Source: Paracyclopina nana | Taxonomy: Eukaryota > Arthropoda > Copepoda > Cyclopoida > Cyclopettidae | NCBI GenBank assembly: GCA_019096065.1 | Contig: JAGUCH010000002.1 | Span: 6,832,501 to 6,896,500, forward strand | Direction: 5' to 3' | Length of the DNA stretch: 64,000 bases | Shown here: piece by piece, positions 31,975 to 42,689 of the stretch | Numbering within the stretch: the first letter of the stretch is position 1 | Layout: each line of letters opens with the position of its first letter | The notes under the pieces: model-generated | Database searches by the model: none | The model's input: only the letters and a program-made list of their open reading frames with translations | Told to the model about the DNA's origin: nothing | Position numbers and translations under genes: made by a program

Positions 31975-31987
31975 TTTTCTAGTGGGG
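31975..31987 (-). repeat. Right terminal inverted repeat of the CACTA element
   Basis: TTTTCTAGTGGGG followed by TA is the mirror of the left end. Confidence 0.88.
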
Positions 31988-32293
31988 TATCTTTAGAACA
32001 AGGAGAAAACAAACGCAAACTTTAAAGCTCAGACTACTCGCAAATGATTTCCGACGTTTCAAAAGGAATGGAGAGGAAATGCTACTATGTAATAGTCGGA
32101 GGAGAGCATTGTATTCTTGGATATGCTATAAGGCTGGAGTTCAGTCACAAGGCCATGCAGCGAAACAATGAACTTTTGGGGGCAACTAGTTAGCATTTAT
32201 TTTAGGCAAACAATGCTCGACGAGAGCACGTGGCTATCATTTGTTTTTGCGGAACTGCCTCGCTAAAGCTTTTACTTTTGTTGACACTTCCGG

Positions 32294-34342
32294 TCATACC
32301 TCGGTGCCGCTCTCTAAATAACCAGTGCTGCTGTCGCTCGATGAATCTGAGGAGTAGCCATCCACCATCTCAGCTAAATGGTCAAATTTAGGGCCAAACG
32401 CTTTCAGAGTGAGGAACCAGTCCCTTTCGGAGACTTGCGTGTCCAAGCTGGACAAGGAAGTGGTCTTGCTCTGGCATTCTTCATCTTTCCATAGGTGCAG
32501 CTCATCTGGGGACAGGATCAGCTCCAGCTTGGAAACGTCCGAGAGGCTCGTCGATCTTCCTAGCAGAGGCTGAGTGTCCTCAGTTGGCAGTCCCCTTGGA
32601 GGTTTGCTAGGGCCAAAGCTCGCAGACACAGAATGGTCTTGGGTCTCTAGATGGATGCTTTCCCCCTGCCCATTTCTGGGCTCTTTCCGTGCCCCGAAAC
32701 AAGCTTTTTTGGTCCACCAAAGGGACAGAATAATCAGAGCTATCAAGACAATGAGAACGGCCAATGAAACAATTGTGGACAAAACACCGGTGCTGAGCCC
32801 AACTGCCAAGTCAGGATTTTCACTGATCTTCAGTTGAATTGTAGCCTCTGTCACCACCTCATTGCCTACGTCGTCCTTTTGAATCACTTTGCAGGCCAAC
32901 CTTTGGCCAGAGTGAGACAATTTTGCCTCGTATGGAAAAGTGTGGGAGCCTGCTGACATTTTACCATCAATGAAAATTTGCTGATCGCCCACAAACCATT
33001 GAAAAGTTGGGGCTGGAAAGGCGTCTTTGTTGCTGATAGAAACAGTCAGCTCTTTGCTGTCTCCTTCCAGCATTTGTAAAGATTCAGGCAATTGCCTGAA
33101 GTCTACTTGCGCGGGTGTTATAACTTCAACCCTGAAGTATTCTTGTACAGAGTCATACGTGTTATGAAGATTTTCTATGGGGAATGATCGCATGTGGCAG
33201 TTCCACTCTTTTGCATCCTGATGATCTATTTTGCTCCCAGTTATGGAGCAGGTCCTGTCAGATTCATGCTTCACAGTCCATTGCCTACAGACCAAAGTTA
33301 GTTAAATTTTGGCTTTATTTAACACTTTTGACTCCTACCCTCCGTTGGAATTGGTCCATTGGCACACCTTTGGCGAGGAATCGTAGTAAATACTACAAGG
33401 GGTGGGAAATTGGGGGTGCTTCCAGTCACAACTAAGCCAACTGGTGGTAATAGAGCATGTGAAGTTGACTGTCACCGAGGGGGCTAAAATGATCTTTTCG
33501 TTCCTGCAAAGAAAGGACGGAAGTTTTATATGACGCAATCGGCAAACCTCTCCCTAATTACTGCGGATATTTGGTTGTCAATTGGAATTCCCCAGCTTTC
33601 GCTGTTTTTCCCAGAACTCGGTCCAATTCTGATTCCTGCACCACTTGCACTCTCCTCTCATCTGACGTTTCCAAAATATTGTCCTTAGGGAAGAAGCTAC
33701 AAAATCATTGCATTTTTGTTTTTTGCTCAATCTTACAAATGAGTCTTTTTGCTGAACAGAGCATCTCAGCATTTTATCGTTCCAATCTTTGGTGATATTG
33801 ACTGTGATCGAGTAACCCTCCTCGTTGATTTTCTCGTCATTTATGTACCATTTTACAGTTTCTAAGGGGATAGGATCTCCACCAGAGACCGAGCATTCCA
33901 AGGTCCTGAGCCTATTCCCAACAGCTTTCAGAAGGTTAGCCTCAGACATCAAGACTTTGGGCTTCCGAATTAGTTTGAGCTCTGTACTCTTGCCATCTTG
34001 CTCAGAGCCCACCATAGTGCAAGACCACGTGCCCTCTTCACTTGGTCCAATTTTATATAAATCCACAGAACAGACATTTGTTTTTTTCGAAACAATCCAT
34101 TTCTCTTGCTTTCCATCTCGCCGACAAGTTTGCTCGTCGTCAGTGTCCGAAATGCCACACACCTGAGAAGTTGGCCTCACCCACTCACACCTGTGAAAGC
34201 TTCCTGAGGACTGACATTGCAGCTGAGCTGTTTTGCCCTCCACTACATAAAGGGTAGCTGCATTGGAGTCCTTGATGACTGAAAAGGCATCAGCAATGTT
34301 GCACGCGCAGTACGCTACCACAACAATCAGAAAAGCCTTCAT
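32294..34342 (-). CDS. Ig receptor with cadherin-type catenin-binding tail (receptor B)
   Basis: Exons 33737-34342, 33562-33683, 33339-33503 and 32294-33284 give 627 residues. The signal peptide is MKAFLIVVVAYCACNIADA. Four Ig-like units follow: a Cys-rich one (LQCQSSGSFHRCEW...GTWSC), a regular one (LECSVSGG...MLRCSV), another Cys-rich one (VNFTCSITTSWLSCDW) and a membrane-proximal one (PAPTFQWFVGD...RLACKV). After the helix IVSLAVLIVLIALIILSLWW the tail reads SPDELHLWKDEE, TSLSSLDTQVSERDW, TLKAFGPKFDHLAEMVDG, then Ser/Asp-rich. This again parallels the cadherin order (LLxFDYEG, SLSSL, WGxRFxxLADMY). The end, GTEV, is a class I PDZ ligand. It is paralogous to receptor A on the same strand. 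Confidence 0.85.
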
Positions 34343-34675
34343 TTTATCTTCTGTTTTAACTGAAACTTCGCATGACCAATGCTTGCACAGTCATTCCTCG
34401 TCAGCAGCGGCACTGCTATCATTTCTAGATACTGTTGTTGAACTGATAAGACGAAATTGGCTTGAAAATCATGCATGAGCAAATCTTTTACAATATTTAA
34501 TCTATTTCCAAAAATAGTTGACTTAATTAGATGGCATTTTCATCACACGCCAAAAATTTTCCCAAATGCAATTTTTTCCATCAGAAATACCGTGTAATCA
34601 AATAAATCAACAATATAGACCATCAGTTACGTTTTGTGACTCACGCTGACGTCTCATAAGCTTTTCTTGGAACGT

Positions 34676-36037
34676 TTAGTCACTCCAGTCTTCATCATCG
34701 GATTGCCCTTCGTCCTCCGAGCTCGAATGGTTCAAGTGCGGAGCTATGTCGTCCAATTTGGCTTGTAGGACGTTGATAATTGACCCATCATTGGCCGGTG
34801 GCGGTTTCTCCTTGGCTGCGCTATCCACGTGCCGCAAGCCGCTCTTATTTGCCCCAAAGCCGCGAATCTCCGAGAGCATATTTGCCCTAGCATCGGGCGC
34901 TTTTTTGATTGGAGCAGCCGGTTTCGAATTAACTGGTGGCGGCGCGGGAAAGCTTGCGATTGGTCCAGGAGGGGGAGGAGGCGGGGGAGGAGGGGGAGGC
35001 GCTACGCTCATTGAGTTAACGCTTGAAGGAACGGGTTTACATTCAGTCTTGGGCACATACCTTGGATGAATTTCTTCTTCAATTGGCGCGTGCTGTTGTA
35101 CCCTTGGAGGCCTCGTTTGCAATTTTTGCGGGGGAGGAGCTGGGGGTGGAGGTAATTCTCTTCTAGGAGGCGGCATCTCTTGCCTTGGAGGCCTGCTAGT
35201 TCTTGCATTCTTTCTCGCTTCCTTCCTACTCATGTGCCTCAAAGCGTCCTCATTTCTCTTAGCAAATGCCTCAATTTCGGACTTTTTGCTAGGATCACTC
35301 AGGAGGGTCATATCCATGCCAGTCATTTGAAAAAGTGCTCTCAGTCCTGGCTCAATCTCATTGGTATTGTCCACCATTGAAAACCCCTCAGTGGACGAAT
35401 GAATTCCTTTAAGGTGGATAAAGTTGGTAGGGGCCCCTATATCAGTCTTGGCAATCTTTTTCTCCCTGGGCTTCCGCCAGGTACCAAATGTGTTTTTATC
35501 TTCCTTTTGCTTTTTCCCTATTGGTGTTGCTGGCCTCTCAAGCTCTACTTTGTGAATGAGCTCGGGCCTTACACCTGGGCCCTGTTCCATTGCAATTCCG
35601 CCTCTCTGTTGCTGGTGACAGCTACGTGATGGATACCTCAGCTTGGCTAGCCTTTTTTCTACCTCTCCATTGAAGTCGTCAGCTTCTTTGACATTGGCAA
35701 AGTACAATGCAGCCATACTCCGATCAGCCTCAAACATGTAAAAATCAGGCCTTGCTCCTCTGAACTGGAATTCTGTGTAGATTTCCTGCTCGAAAATCTT
35801 GATGCGTTGGTCCATGTGGAAGACTTGAATGTAGTAGCTTCTCCTATAGAAGTCTTTGACCAGACAAGCCACACCTGTCGCTTCAAGGTACCAGGGCTGT
35901 TTGCTGACGGAGGTTAAGAGCTGAACAACCGCAGTCGACAGACTTTGTGCTCGAGGATCAAGTAGTTGGAATACCAGATGGTTGTCATTGGGATCCAATA
36001 CACCCGAGGGTCGCGATTTTGAAGCTTGGTGGGCCAT
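34676..36037 (-). CDS. WAS: WASP family actin nucleation-promoting factor
   Basis: 453 residues, intronless, ATG at 36037. The N-terminal WH1/EVH1 domain spans about residues 20-130 (WYLEATGVACLVKDF, YIQVFHMDQRIKIFEQEIY, FEADRSMAALYFAN). A basic linker with KKK precedes a CRIB/GTPase-binding region (DIGAPTNFIHLKGIHSS, GLRALFQMTGMD). Then come long polyproline runs, a single WH2 motif (ARANMLSEIRGFGANK), the central helix and an acidic end with a terminal Trp (SDDEDWSD). The protein activates Arp2/3 to branch actin under Cdc42 control, at membranes. Mammalian N-WASP has two WH2 motifs; one is seen here, as in WASP itself and in fly WASp. Confidence 0.93.
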   Translation of the reverse strand: MAHQASKSRPSGVLDPNDNHLVFQLLDPRAQSLSTAVVQLLTSVSKQPWYLEATGVACLVKDFYRRSYYIQVFHMDQRIKIFEQEIYTEFQFRGARPDFYMFEADRSMAALYFANVKEADDFNGEVEKRLAKLRYPSRSCHQQQRGGIAMEQGPGVRPELIHKVELERPATPIGKKQKEDKNTFGTWRKPREKKIAKTDIGAPTNFIHLKGIHSSTEGFSMVDNTNEIEPGLRALFQMTGMDMTLLSDPSKKSEIEAFAKRNEDALRHMSRKEARKNARTSRPPRQEMPPPRRELPPPPAPPPQKLQTRPPRVQQHAPIEEEIHPRYVPKTECKPVPSSVNSMSVAPPPPPPPPPPPGPIASFPAPPPVNSKPAAPIKKAPDARANMLSEIRGFGANKSGLRHVDSAAKEKPPPANDGSIINVLQAKLDDIAPHLNHSSSEDEGQSDDEDWSD

Positions 36038-36362
36038 CGCTGCCTTATCTCTATTTGCTGGCTGTAGGACTGCTGTTATACTAAGAGTGTGTCATTGCAA
36101 TCGCACTTGTTTAGCTGCTGCTGAAAATGCAGGCAGCAGGCGCACATGCATTGTTTTTAGTAACAATCAAGTTTGCTCAACTATCAGCTAAACAGCTTAG
36201 AAATGAGGCACAGCGTGATTTCTTTGCCTTTCCTGCAATAAAGCAACTGGATTGGCATGAGGCCAACATAAGGTTTTTTATCACCACCGAATAAAGCTTA
36301 TGAATTATTCAGCGGAACAAACATTTATTCACAACAGAGTAAAAATGCCAAAAGTAATAAGC
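36038..36362. other. Intergenic between WASP and OSTC
   Basis: Promoter side of WASP and 3' side of OSTC; no other feature seen. Confidence 0.5.
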
Positions 36363-36940
36363 TTAGCTTTGCATGTATCCAGGTAGCTTGATTTTCATAA
36401 AAATCCAGCAACAAGAAAAGGACAAAAGAAGCGATCCAAAGCCAATGAACTGAAGCATGATTCTGTTTAGTTTTGGTATGTTTGAGCTGTGCGTTTGATC
36501 TAGAACGATGAAACCGCAGCCACCCAATACAAACATGAACGCAGCTGCAAGGCCTTCCATGATATATTGCCTATGAGATGTTTTAAAAACAGAATGACAA
36601 ATGAAGGTGACGGCCAAATTTAAAATAGATATAAGCTCTTACCCATTAATTCTGTATTGCATAAAAGCGACTGGACGAGAATGGCCGTGTTCGTCCGTTG
36701 TGGAACCAATTGACGGAGGCTCAACAATGACATCATAGATGAGACCCCCAGTGACTAAAAAGTAAGATACCAGAACGAAGAATAAGACTGTGTTGCCCGA
36801 TGGCTGGACAAGCCATGACGGCCACTTGTACTTCAAGTCGGGTACAGCCAAGACAGAGAAAATGGGCTACAAAAGAAAATATTTCCGTTAGTGAAAACGT
36901 TCAGCATAAGAGAAAATACCTTCAAGAGGAAATCTGCCAT
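36363..36940 (-). CDS. OSTC: Oligosaccharyltransferase subunit OSTC (DC2)
   Basis: Exons 36920-36940 (MADFLLK), 36643-36866 and 36363-36570 give 150 residues, one more than human OSTC. Highly conserved blocks are [48 protein letters not shown] and KLPGYMQS. There are three membrane helices. It is part of the STT3A oligosaccharyltransferase in the endoplasmic reticulum, bridging it to the translocon for co-translational N-glycosylation. Splicing of the seven-residue first exon is supported by good donor and acceptor sites and by alignment to the family N-terminus. Confidence 0.96.
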
Positions 36941-36999
36941 TAATTTTTTTTTGGATTCCGGCTCTGATATTTGTTTACTGCCCACGTCAGCTAAGAGTC

Positions 37000-37660
37000 G
37001 ACTCTGGCTCGATCCACGAAATAAATAATTCAAAAATCTGTAACTGTGCCTAAGTTCCAGAACTGTGAAAGCGTGTAATTCGCAAAATTACTTTTCAGGC
37101 TAAATGAGCAATGGGAAAAACTAGTGTTATTTTAAAAAATGCCTAACATGGGTCCTCAAAAATTATGAATGCCTTATAAATCCTAGATTAATTGACTTTT
37201 GTGAAAATTGTTTGTCAAACGAGATTCAGCAAATAGGTTAGCTTTCTTAGAGATAGCAAGCAGTGCTATAACAGTTGAAAGAAATGATATGGCCCACTTG
37301 TCTCTTTGCGGTAGCGCACCCATAGAGACAAAGTGTTATGCTGCACCACTGTACTCGCCAAAAAATACCGCATATGGCGTTATTCGACCAAAAACGGGCC
37401 CAAATCGCGGAAGTTGTCCCCAACTCATGTTAAAACAGTTCTCCGAGAATTCTGCTTAAGATGGCCGCATGATCTGTGGCATACAAATTTGATGTGATCC
37501 CTGCGGCAGGAAGTGAAATGAGCTCCTAACATAACCCGCAATGACGAGTGAAGGAAATTTGTCATCAATCTGAGAAAGTTGCTGAATCATCACGTTTTTC
37601 GTCAGCCATTTCTCACACCCAGCCATACTTGAGTGAATTGATCAAACAAAAAATAGAACA
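37000..37660. other. Divergent intergenic region OSTC/KCMF1
   Basis: Holds the promoters of both genes. No further gene or repeat was recognised. Confidence 0.5.
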
Positions 37661-37670
37661 CTACGCCATA

Positions 37671-39124
37671 ATGTCTCGCCACGAAGGAGTCAGTTGTGAC
37701 TCTTGCCTCAAGGTTTCTATCAGTGATTTTCACCCGAAAAGTCTAGTGTTTCTTATGCTACTTTTTACAGGGCAATTTTAGGGGACGACGATTCAAGTGC
37801 CTTGTCTGCTATGACTATGACCTGTGCGCTGCCTGCTACGAAGCAGGCGCATCATCCACCAGCCATCGCTCAAATTCTCACAGTTCCACACATGCTATGC
37901 AGGTGAATACTTATTGATTTTTCACTTAAGGAGCATTTTCCATCTTATGACGCTCTTCCAGTGCATATTAACAAGAGCTGATCATGAGCTGTTTTATTCG
38001 GGCGAAAATGCCGCCGGGATCGTTCAGCCACAAGCGCTGACTTGCCCATTTTGCGGCAGGCTGGGCTTCACCGAGTCCTCCCTGGTGGACCACGTGACTT
38101 CATCTCATTCAGACTCTTCGCATGACTCACAAGAAGTGATCTGCCCCATCTGCGCCTCTACCCCAGGTGGAGACCCCAATCACTTGCTGACTTGGTCAGA
38201 CTTCTCCACTCACATCAATCTGGAGCATCGATCCACGGGTGGAGGTGGGCAACGTGACCTCATATCGTTTTTAGACGAGCCTTCCCGTTCTGGGGCGGGT
38301 GTGAGAAGGGTGCCTCACGCACGCGGAGGAAATGGGGCAACAAACGGAGCAGGTATAAATCATCCATGTTGCCAGTATTTTTGGCAAATTAGCTCATACA
38401 TCAGCTGCTATTTTCTCAGATGACCGCATATGTCTGTTTTTTGATATTTTTCTTCGTTGTCTGAGAATTTGATTTGAAAGTCATCCGCATTGCAGGAAGT
38501 GCCAGGGCCCGCAGGACAGCTAACGTGCACCATCACCCTGTTCAGGCCACTGTCAGAGAGTCCGTGGTCTCGTCTGACCCAATTGCCGAGCTGCTGTCCC
38601 AATTGTCAGGTGTGAGACGGTCCGCATCCTCATCCTCCACGAGCTCGTCTCAGCAGTTGCAACAGCTTCAGATGCAACTGCAGCTTGAACGACACCGTCA
38701 GCGGGGAATGCATCAATACCATTCCTTAGCCGCTACAAATGCTGCAGCTGCGGCCTTTTCTAGGGCTGCTCGCGACAGCGCAGCGGCTGCTGCTTCGGCT
38801 GCGCCAACAGCGGCCTCAAGTGGCATGATTATCAACAGCAGTACCAGTCATGCAGCCATGGGCTCGCACTTATGGACTAATGTGTCTTCATCCTCGTCGT
38901 CGGCTGCTGCCATGACATTGGCCTCAAAGGCTGTAGGGGCATCTAGTGTGAGTGGTGGTGGTGCTAATTCAGGGACTTTCTTGCTCAGCCAGTTGTCCGA
39001 CGAGGAGCACTCCGACGAGGGAGCTGATGAGCGTAAAAAGCGGGGCCTTTTCGTGGAAGAACTCGTACTTGCAAGCTTAGCGAGTCAAGAATCCAAGGAT
39101 GATCACCAGGATGCTGACAATTGA
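37671..39124 (+). CDS. KCMF1: E3 ubiquitin ligase KCMF1
   Basis: Exons 37671-37712, 37771-37902, 37962-38352 and 38496-39124 give 397 residues (human about 381). An N-terminal ZZ zinc finger (CDSCLKGNFRGRRFKCLVCYDYDLCAACYE) is followed by a C2H2-type zinc region (CPFCGRLGFTESSLVDHVTSSH...CPICAS...HINLEH). A Ser/Ala-rich, Gln-rich C-terminus carries the conserved DPIAELLSQLSGVRR. KCMF1 acts with UBR4 in degradation of N-degron and stress-induced substrates and is linked to autophagy and lysosomal traffic. Both start and junctions match the family. Confidence 0.95.
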
Positions 39125-39360
39125 TTTATTATTAATTAGCTTTGGAAGATAAAACTGTGATGTTGAATGCAAGTCAGAGATAAAGAATCATCCCCTGAGC
39201 CTGTCTCGCTTTTTGTGATGATGGTTTGAAGACGAAAGCAACCGGACAAACAGCGATCATGTTGGGGAATTTCTGTGAACATGTTGGTCATTCAACTTAA
39301 AAATCAAGCTGCGACGTAATGCCAAGCTGTTCTCCTAAGATTTTATTCATTTGATTGAGT

Positions 39361-41697
39361 CTACTTGGATAACGCATTTTCCGCACTCTCCACGCGAGAC
39401 TTGAGAACTGGATCCGACTCTTTTTTGCTCTTGAGCAAAAAGTGGTGCATAAACAGTCGCAAGCTTTCTCTTAGCATGTGATGCTCCTTTTTGCCGGCTA
39501 TCACATGAAATGGTGCATTTCGTTCCTGCTCGTTTTCAACCTGCATGAGCATGTCTTTGATCAGGGTGCGCAAGTACAGAGTTAGATTTTTGTTCATATC
39601 GGCAAATTCCACCTTTTTCAGGCATGTCATTGGCAGGGCACCCTCCCTGATCAAGATAGATGTGAAAAGAGCCAAGTTAGTGGCGAAGCTTTTCTCGGCC
39701 TTTCCACTTACAAGAGCAGAGAGCCTGTCCCAGATAGCACATTGAACAGCCATTCTAAACTTGCGGTCATGCCTAGCCAATTTTGAGGCCACGTGGGGGT
39801 AGAATAGGTTGAACTTGGGCTCGCTGACGCAGCATATAGTGAGGACGAATGCGCTTTCTTTCTCCTTCACCGGTGATTTCATGCCCAGTTTGATGATTTT
39901 CTCAAAGGCATCCATGAAGTCATTGGAAGACATGATTGTGCAAAAAATGTTTCGGCGATTGTCGGTGTTCATACGCATTTTACGAGCAGCCTCCAGCAAT
40001 TCACTACTGAAATTGGGCTCAACTGATTTTACAGAAGCCTTTTCGTTAGCCTCCTCACGGCCGGACCAGGCACTTCCCACAATCCACCAACGACCTCGTG
40101 AATCTGCATTCAACAAATCGTCCAGTTTTACGCTGAGTGGAGTGATTTCAGCTCCAGGCCTTAAGAAGCTGCGGACTATCTTTGACAAGTGTACTTGATG
40201 TGTGGGATCATAATTGGGCATCTTTTTGACATTGTTGTTGCGAATTGCCATCAATGTTTCTAACATGAATTTCACCCGAGAGTCAGAGCTGTCATTTTCT
40301 GTTGATTTCCGTTGCACTTGCACTATTAGATCTTTGAGTCGGCCTGAGTCATCCTTTCGCAAGTTGAACCCCACTGTTTTTAAGGCTAGTATGATAAGTT
40401 CAATGTCCTTGACACTGTAGTTGGTCAAAAACTTGAATAGGATGTCAAACACTAGCTCATGGCTTACCACACGAAATGCATAGAGATAGCTCAAAAACAT
40501 GAGGTGGTTATCGGTTTCTTTGGAGTCAACTTCATTTCTTTCATACAACTCCATTAAAGATTCCACCCACTTCTGCGTGATGGTTGCACCCACTTCAGAC
40601 CCTACATTTGCATGCAAAATGGCAACTAACACTGCATGCTCCATTGCAAGCCTCTCAGGTGTAAGAGCATTAGTTAGGGCTAACGAAGCTTTGAGGACTT
40701 TGATAACACACTCGTTCATGTCATTCCTGCTATTTTTGGCATACAAGTCCTCAATCAGGCGTGCAATGCCTTGCATATTGCTCTCTGCAAGCCTATTCAA
40801 CTGGCCCTTAACTATTTTCTCTAGCCTTGTTAGGTCGTTAGAGGCTCCTCTTAAGGCGGGGGGAATGTATTTTTGCTGAATAACGTTGCCGCTCACATCC
40901 CTTTTACGGCCATAAATATCCTCCCATGTATCTTTGTCACTAAGTTCCTTAGCTTCCAGATCATCCACATCTGAGTTAGCTTCAACATCATCACCATCTT
41001 CGTTGTCAGTTCCATCATCTTCAACACTATCCTTCTCGCACTGTTCGCCGTTGCCTTCCATGTCGTATGAATCTTCATTTTCTTCCTCTTCTTCTATTTC
41101 TGATAGCTCCTGATCATAGTCAGACTCATCACTGGCGCTTTGACTATGAGCCCTAGAATTATTAGTAAACCCAGACAAACCCTCCTGATCTGAATCCTGA
41201 TCCGACTCAGCTTCAGACTCTGATTCTTCAAGGTTTAAGTGACTGAGTTTGCTTGAGTCACACACTTCAAGAATATAGTCGAGGCCGTCTTCTTTGAAAG
41301 TTTTTGGCAATGAAGTTTTCGTCTCTTCCTTCTGCTTCTTCCCTTTCCTTTTAGTCAAATTGAGTTGCTTTTCGAGTTTTTTTAAATTTCTCTCCTCTTC
41401 GAAATTGGCCTCAACTAACAGTTTCTTTCTCTTGGCCTCAGCAGCCTGCTTCAATTTTATAATCGGGTCTTTCTTTGGTAGGACAACCTCAGGCTTATCA
41501 TTGTAAAGCGAATCTCTTTCATCCATAGAAGCTGCGGCATTGCTCAACTTTCCATGTTTTTTGCAGTGAAACTCGTTCTTCAGAGCCTTCTTCTGCTTCC
41601 TCATTTCCTTACGTTTTTGCTTCCTGTTCAGCACAGGTGCCACAATGGGCTTCTCAGATGAAGCTTTGACCTTTTTCTTGAATTTTGCCATTTTCAT
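39361..41697 (-). CDS. NOM1: Nucleolar MIF4G-domain protein NOM1 (Sgd1 family)
   Basis: 778 residues, intronless. The start is MKMAKFKKKVK (ATG 41697), leading into a basic N-terminus (NRKQKRKEMRKQKKALK). A long acidic stretch and the NOM1 signature YIPPALRG follow. A MIF4G domain spans about residues 285-480 (RLEKIVKGQLNRLAESNM, CVIKVLKASLALTNALT) and an MA3 domain about 580-700. NOM1 works in 18S rRNA processing and recruits PP1 and the helicase eIF4A3 to the nucleolus. The neighbour NOLC1, divergently transcribed about 1 kb away, is also nucleolar. Confidence 0.94.
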   Translation of the reverse strand: MKMAKFKKKVKASSEKPIVAPVLNRKQKRKEMRKQKKALKNEFHCKKHGKLSNAAASMDERDSLYNDKPEVVLPKKDPIIKLKQAAEAKRKKLLVEANFEEERNLKKLEKQLNLTKRKGKKQKEETKTSLPKTFKEDGLDYILEVCDSSKLSHLNLEESESEAESDQDSDQEGLSGFTNNSRAHSQSASDESDYDQELSEIEEEEENEDSYDMEGNGEQCEKDSVEDDGTDNEDGDDVEANSDVDDLEAKELSDKDTWEDIYGRKRDVSGNVIQQKYIPPALRGASNDLTRLEKIVKGQLNRLAESNMQGIARLIEDLYAKNSRNDMNECVIKVLKASLALTNALTPERLAMEHAVLVAILHANVGSEVGATITQKWVESLMELYERNEVDSKETDNHLMFLSYLYAFRVVSHELVFDILFKFLTNYSVKDIELIILALKTVGFNLRKDDSGRLKDLIVQVQRKSTENDSSDSRVKFMLETLMAIRNNNVKKMPNYDPTHQVHLSKIVRSFLRPGAEITPLSVKLDDLLNADSRGRWWIVGSAWSGREEANEKASVKSVEPNFSSELLEAARKMRMNTDNRRNIFCTIMSSNDFMDAFEKIIKLGMKSPVKEKESAFVLTICCVSEPKFNLFYPHVASKLARHDRKFRMAVQCAIWDRLSALVSGKAEKSFATNLALFTSILIREGALPMTCLKKVEFADMNKNLTLYLRTLIKDMLMQVENEQERNAPFHVIAGKKEHHMLRESLRLFMHHFLLKSKKESDPVLKSRVESAENALSK

Positions 41698-41808
41698 AGA
41701 AGCTTTCTTACAACTACAGTGACAATCATTCAGTCAGTCAGGCAATAGCGGACGCTTGAAACTGAGTTTAGTGAGCCACGGTCCTACTGAGAACTTATTA
41801 GAGGTGCT

Positions 41809-41816
41809 GGTAGAGC
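41809..41816 (+). repeat. Left 8-bp target-site duplication GGTAGAGC
   Basis: Identical to 42455-42462, directly flanking the hAT-type miniature element. Confidence 0.9.
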
Positions 41817-42454
41817 CAGAGACTTAGATTATAAGAGAAGCGAAGTAAAAATGTAAACATTCCACTTTTCTGCTACGCGTCAATAAGTTATCTTTTTCAT
41901 CACTTTTATGTAGACGTATACTTTCAAAAAATGCCACACTCGGCATTTGTTTGACAATAAAAATCCCATTTAGAGTAACGCCAAAATCAGTGCTATATCA
42001 GAAAGAGATTAGACATACTGCCTTGGTTCCCTTAGAGCCGAGATTTTCCGTCAAATGATATTAGAGTAACCAGATTCGCAAGTTTGATCATATATGTTAA
42101 AAAATCGACTTTTTCTGAAAGTGTTTGGCCGTTTCCAGGAACGCTCAGCCGGGAACGATAAAATGGCTGTACCATAAAAATGATTCTTAAATAAATTAAA
42201 ACTTTCAATAAGAACCTTAAAACTGTTGAAAATAAAAGTTAGAGGCACTTGGTCAACTTACATTCAAACTATACTTGACATTGATCAAAAATGGATCATT
42301 TCTGAAATATTTGGAATGAAAAGTCAGCCCCAGCCCAAACTCAGGCAGCCAGCGCCAAAAAGCCATTGTATTCTCTTTTGGAGCGTCCCAAAAAAGAGGC
42401 ACGCACCCCCTATGACGTCACATAATTTCGCTTCTCTAGTAATCTAAGTCTCTG
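41817..42454. mobile_element. hAT-type miniature element (MITE)
   Basis: The ends CAGAGACTTAGATTA... (41817-41844) and ...TAATCTAAGTCTCTG (42427-42454) are inverted over 28 bp with two mismatches. They are flanked by the exact 8-bp duplication GGTAGAGC. CAGAG ends and 8-bp duplications are typical of hAT transposons. It is 638 bp with no coding capacity. It sits between the divergent starts of NOM1 and NOLC1. Confidence 0.9.
42413..42420. promoter_or_regulatory. TGACGTCA (CRE-type) palindrome inside the MITE
   Basis: A perfect CREB/ATF site about 270 bp upstream of the NOLC1 start codon. It lies within the inserted element, so it could have been added to the promoter by transposition. Confidence 0.5.
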
Positions 42455-42462
42455 GGTAGAGC
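42455..42462 (+). repeat. Right 8-bp target-site duplication GGTAGAGC
   Basis: Second copy of the target duplication of the hAT-type element. Confidence 0.9.
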
Positions 42463-42689
42463 GTGCCAATATTATTGTTTTGATGACGCTGAGATGAAGC
42501 GTTTCTTCTTTGACGATAAAAAGTCGCCGCAGGATTGAATTTGGCGTTTTATGTGCTCTGATGGTGATATTCTGAGGTATTGCCCCATAGCTCATAAAGA
42601 TTTGTTTTGAGTTTCTGTATTTTGCGTTTTCTAGAAGCGCACGTGGTAAACTCGGAATCAAAGGCCGACTTCACCCCAGATCTTTGACA

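Larger units (their letters stand above)
22526..31987. mobile_element. Complete CACTA (EnSpm) DNA transposon
   Basis: The left end is CCCCACTAGAAAA at 22526 and the right end is its reverse (TTTTCTAGTGGGG) ending at 31987. A TA dinucleotide flanks both sides, a plausible 2-bp target duplication. The CACTAG terminus and the encoded transposase type agree. It carries two divergent multi-exon genes with a 0.6-kb shared promoter region, and about 1 kb of AT-rich subterminal sequence at each end. CTTAAG and TTATAAG motifs recur throughout. Both genes look intact, so the copy may be recent. It separates two paralogous Ig receptor genes. Confidence 0.9.
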
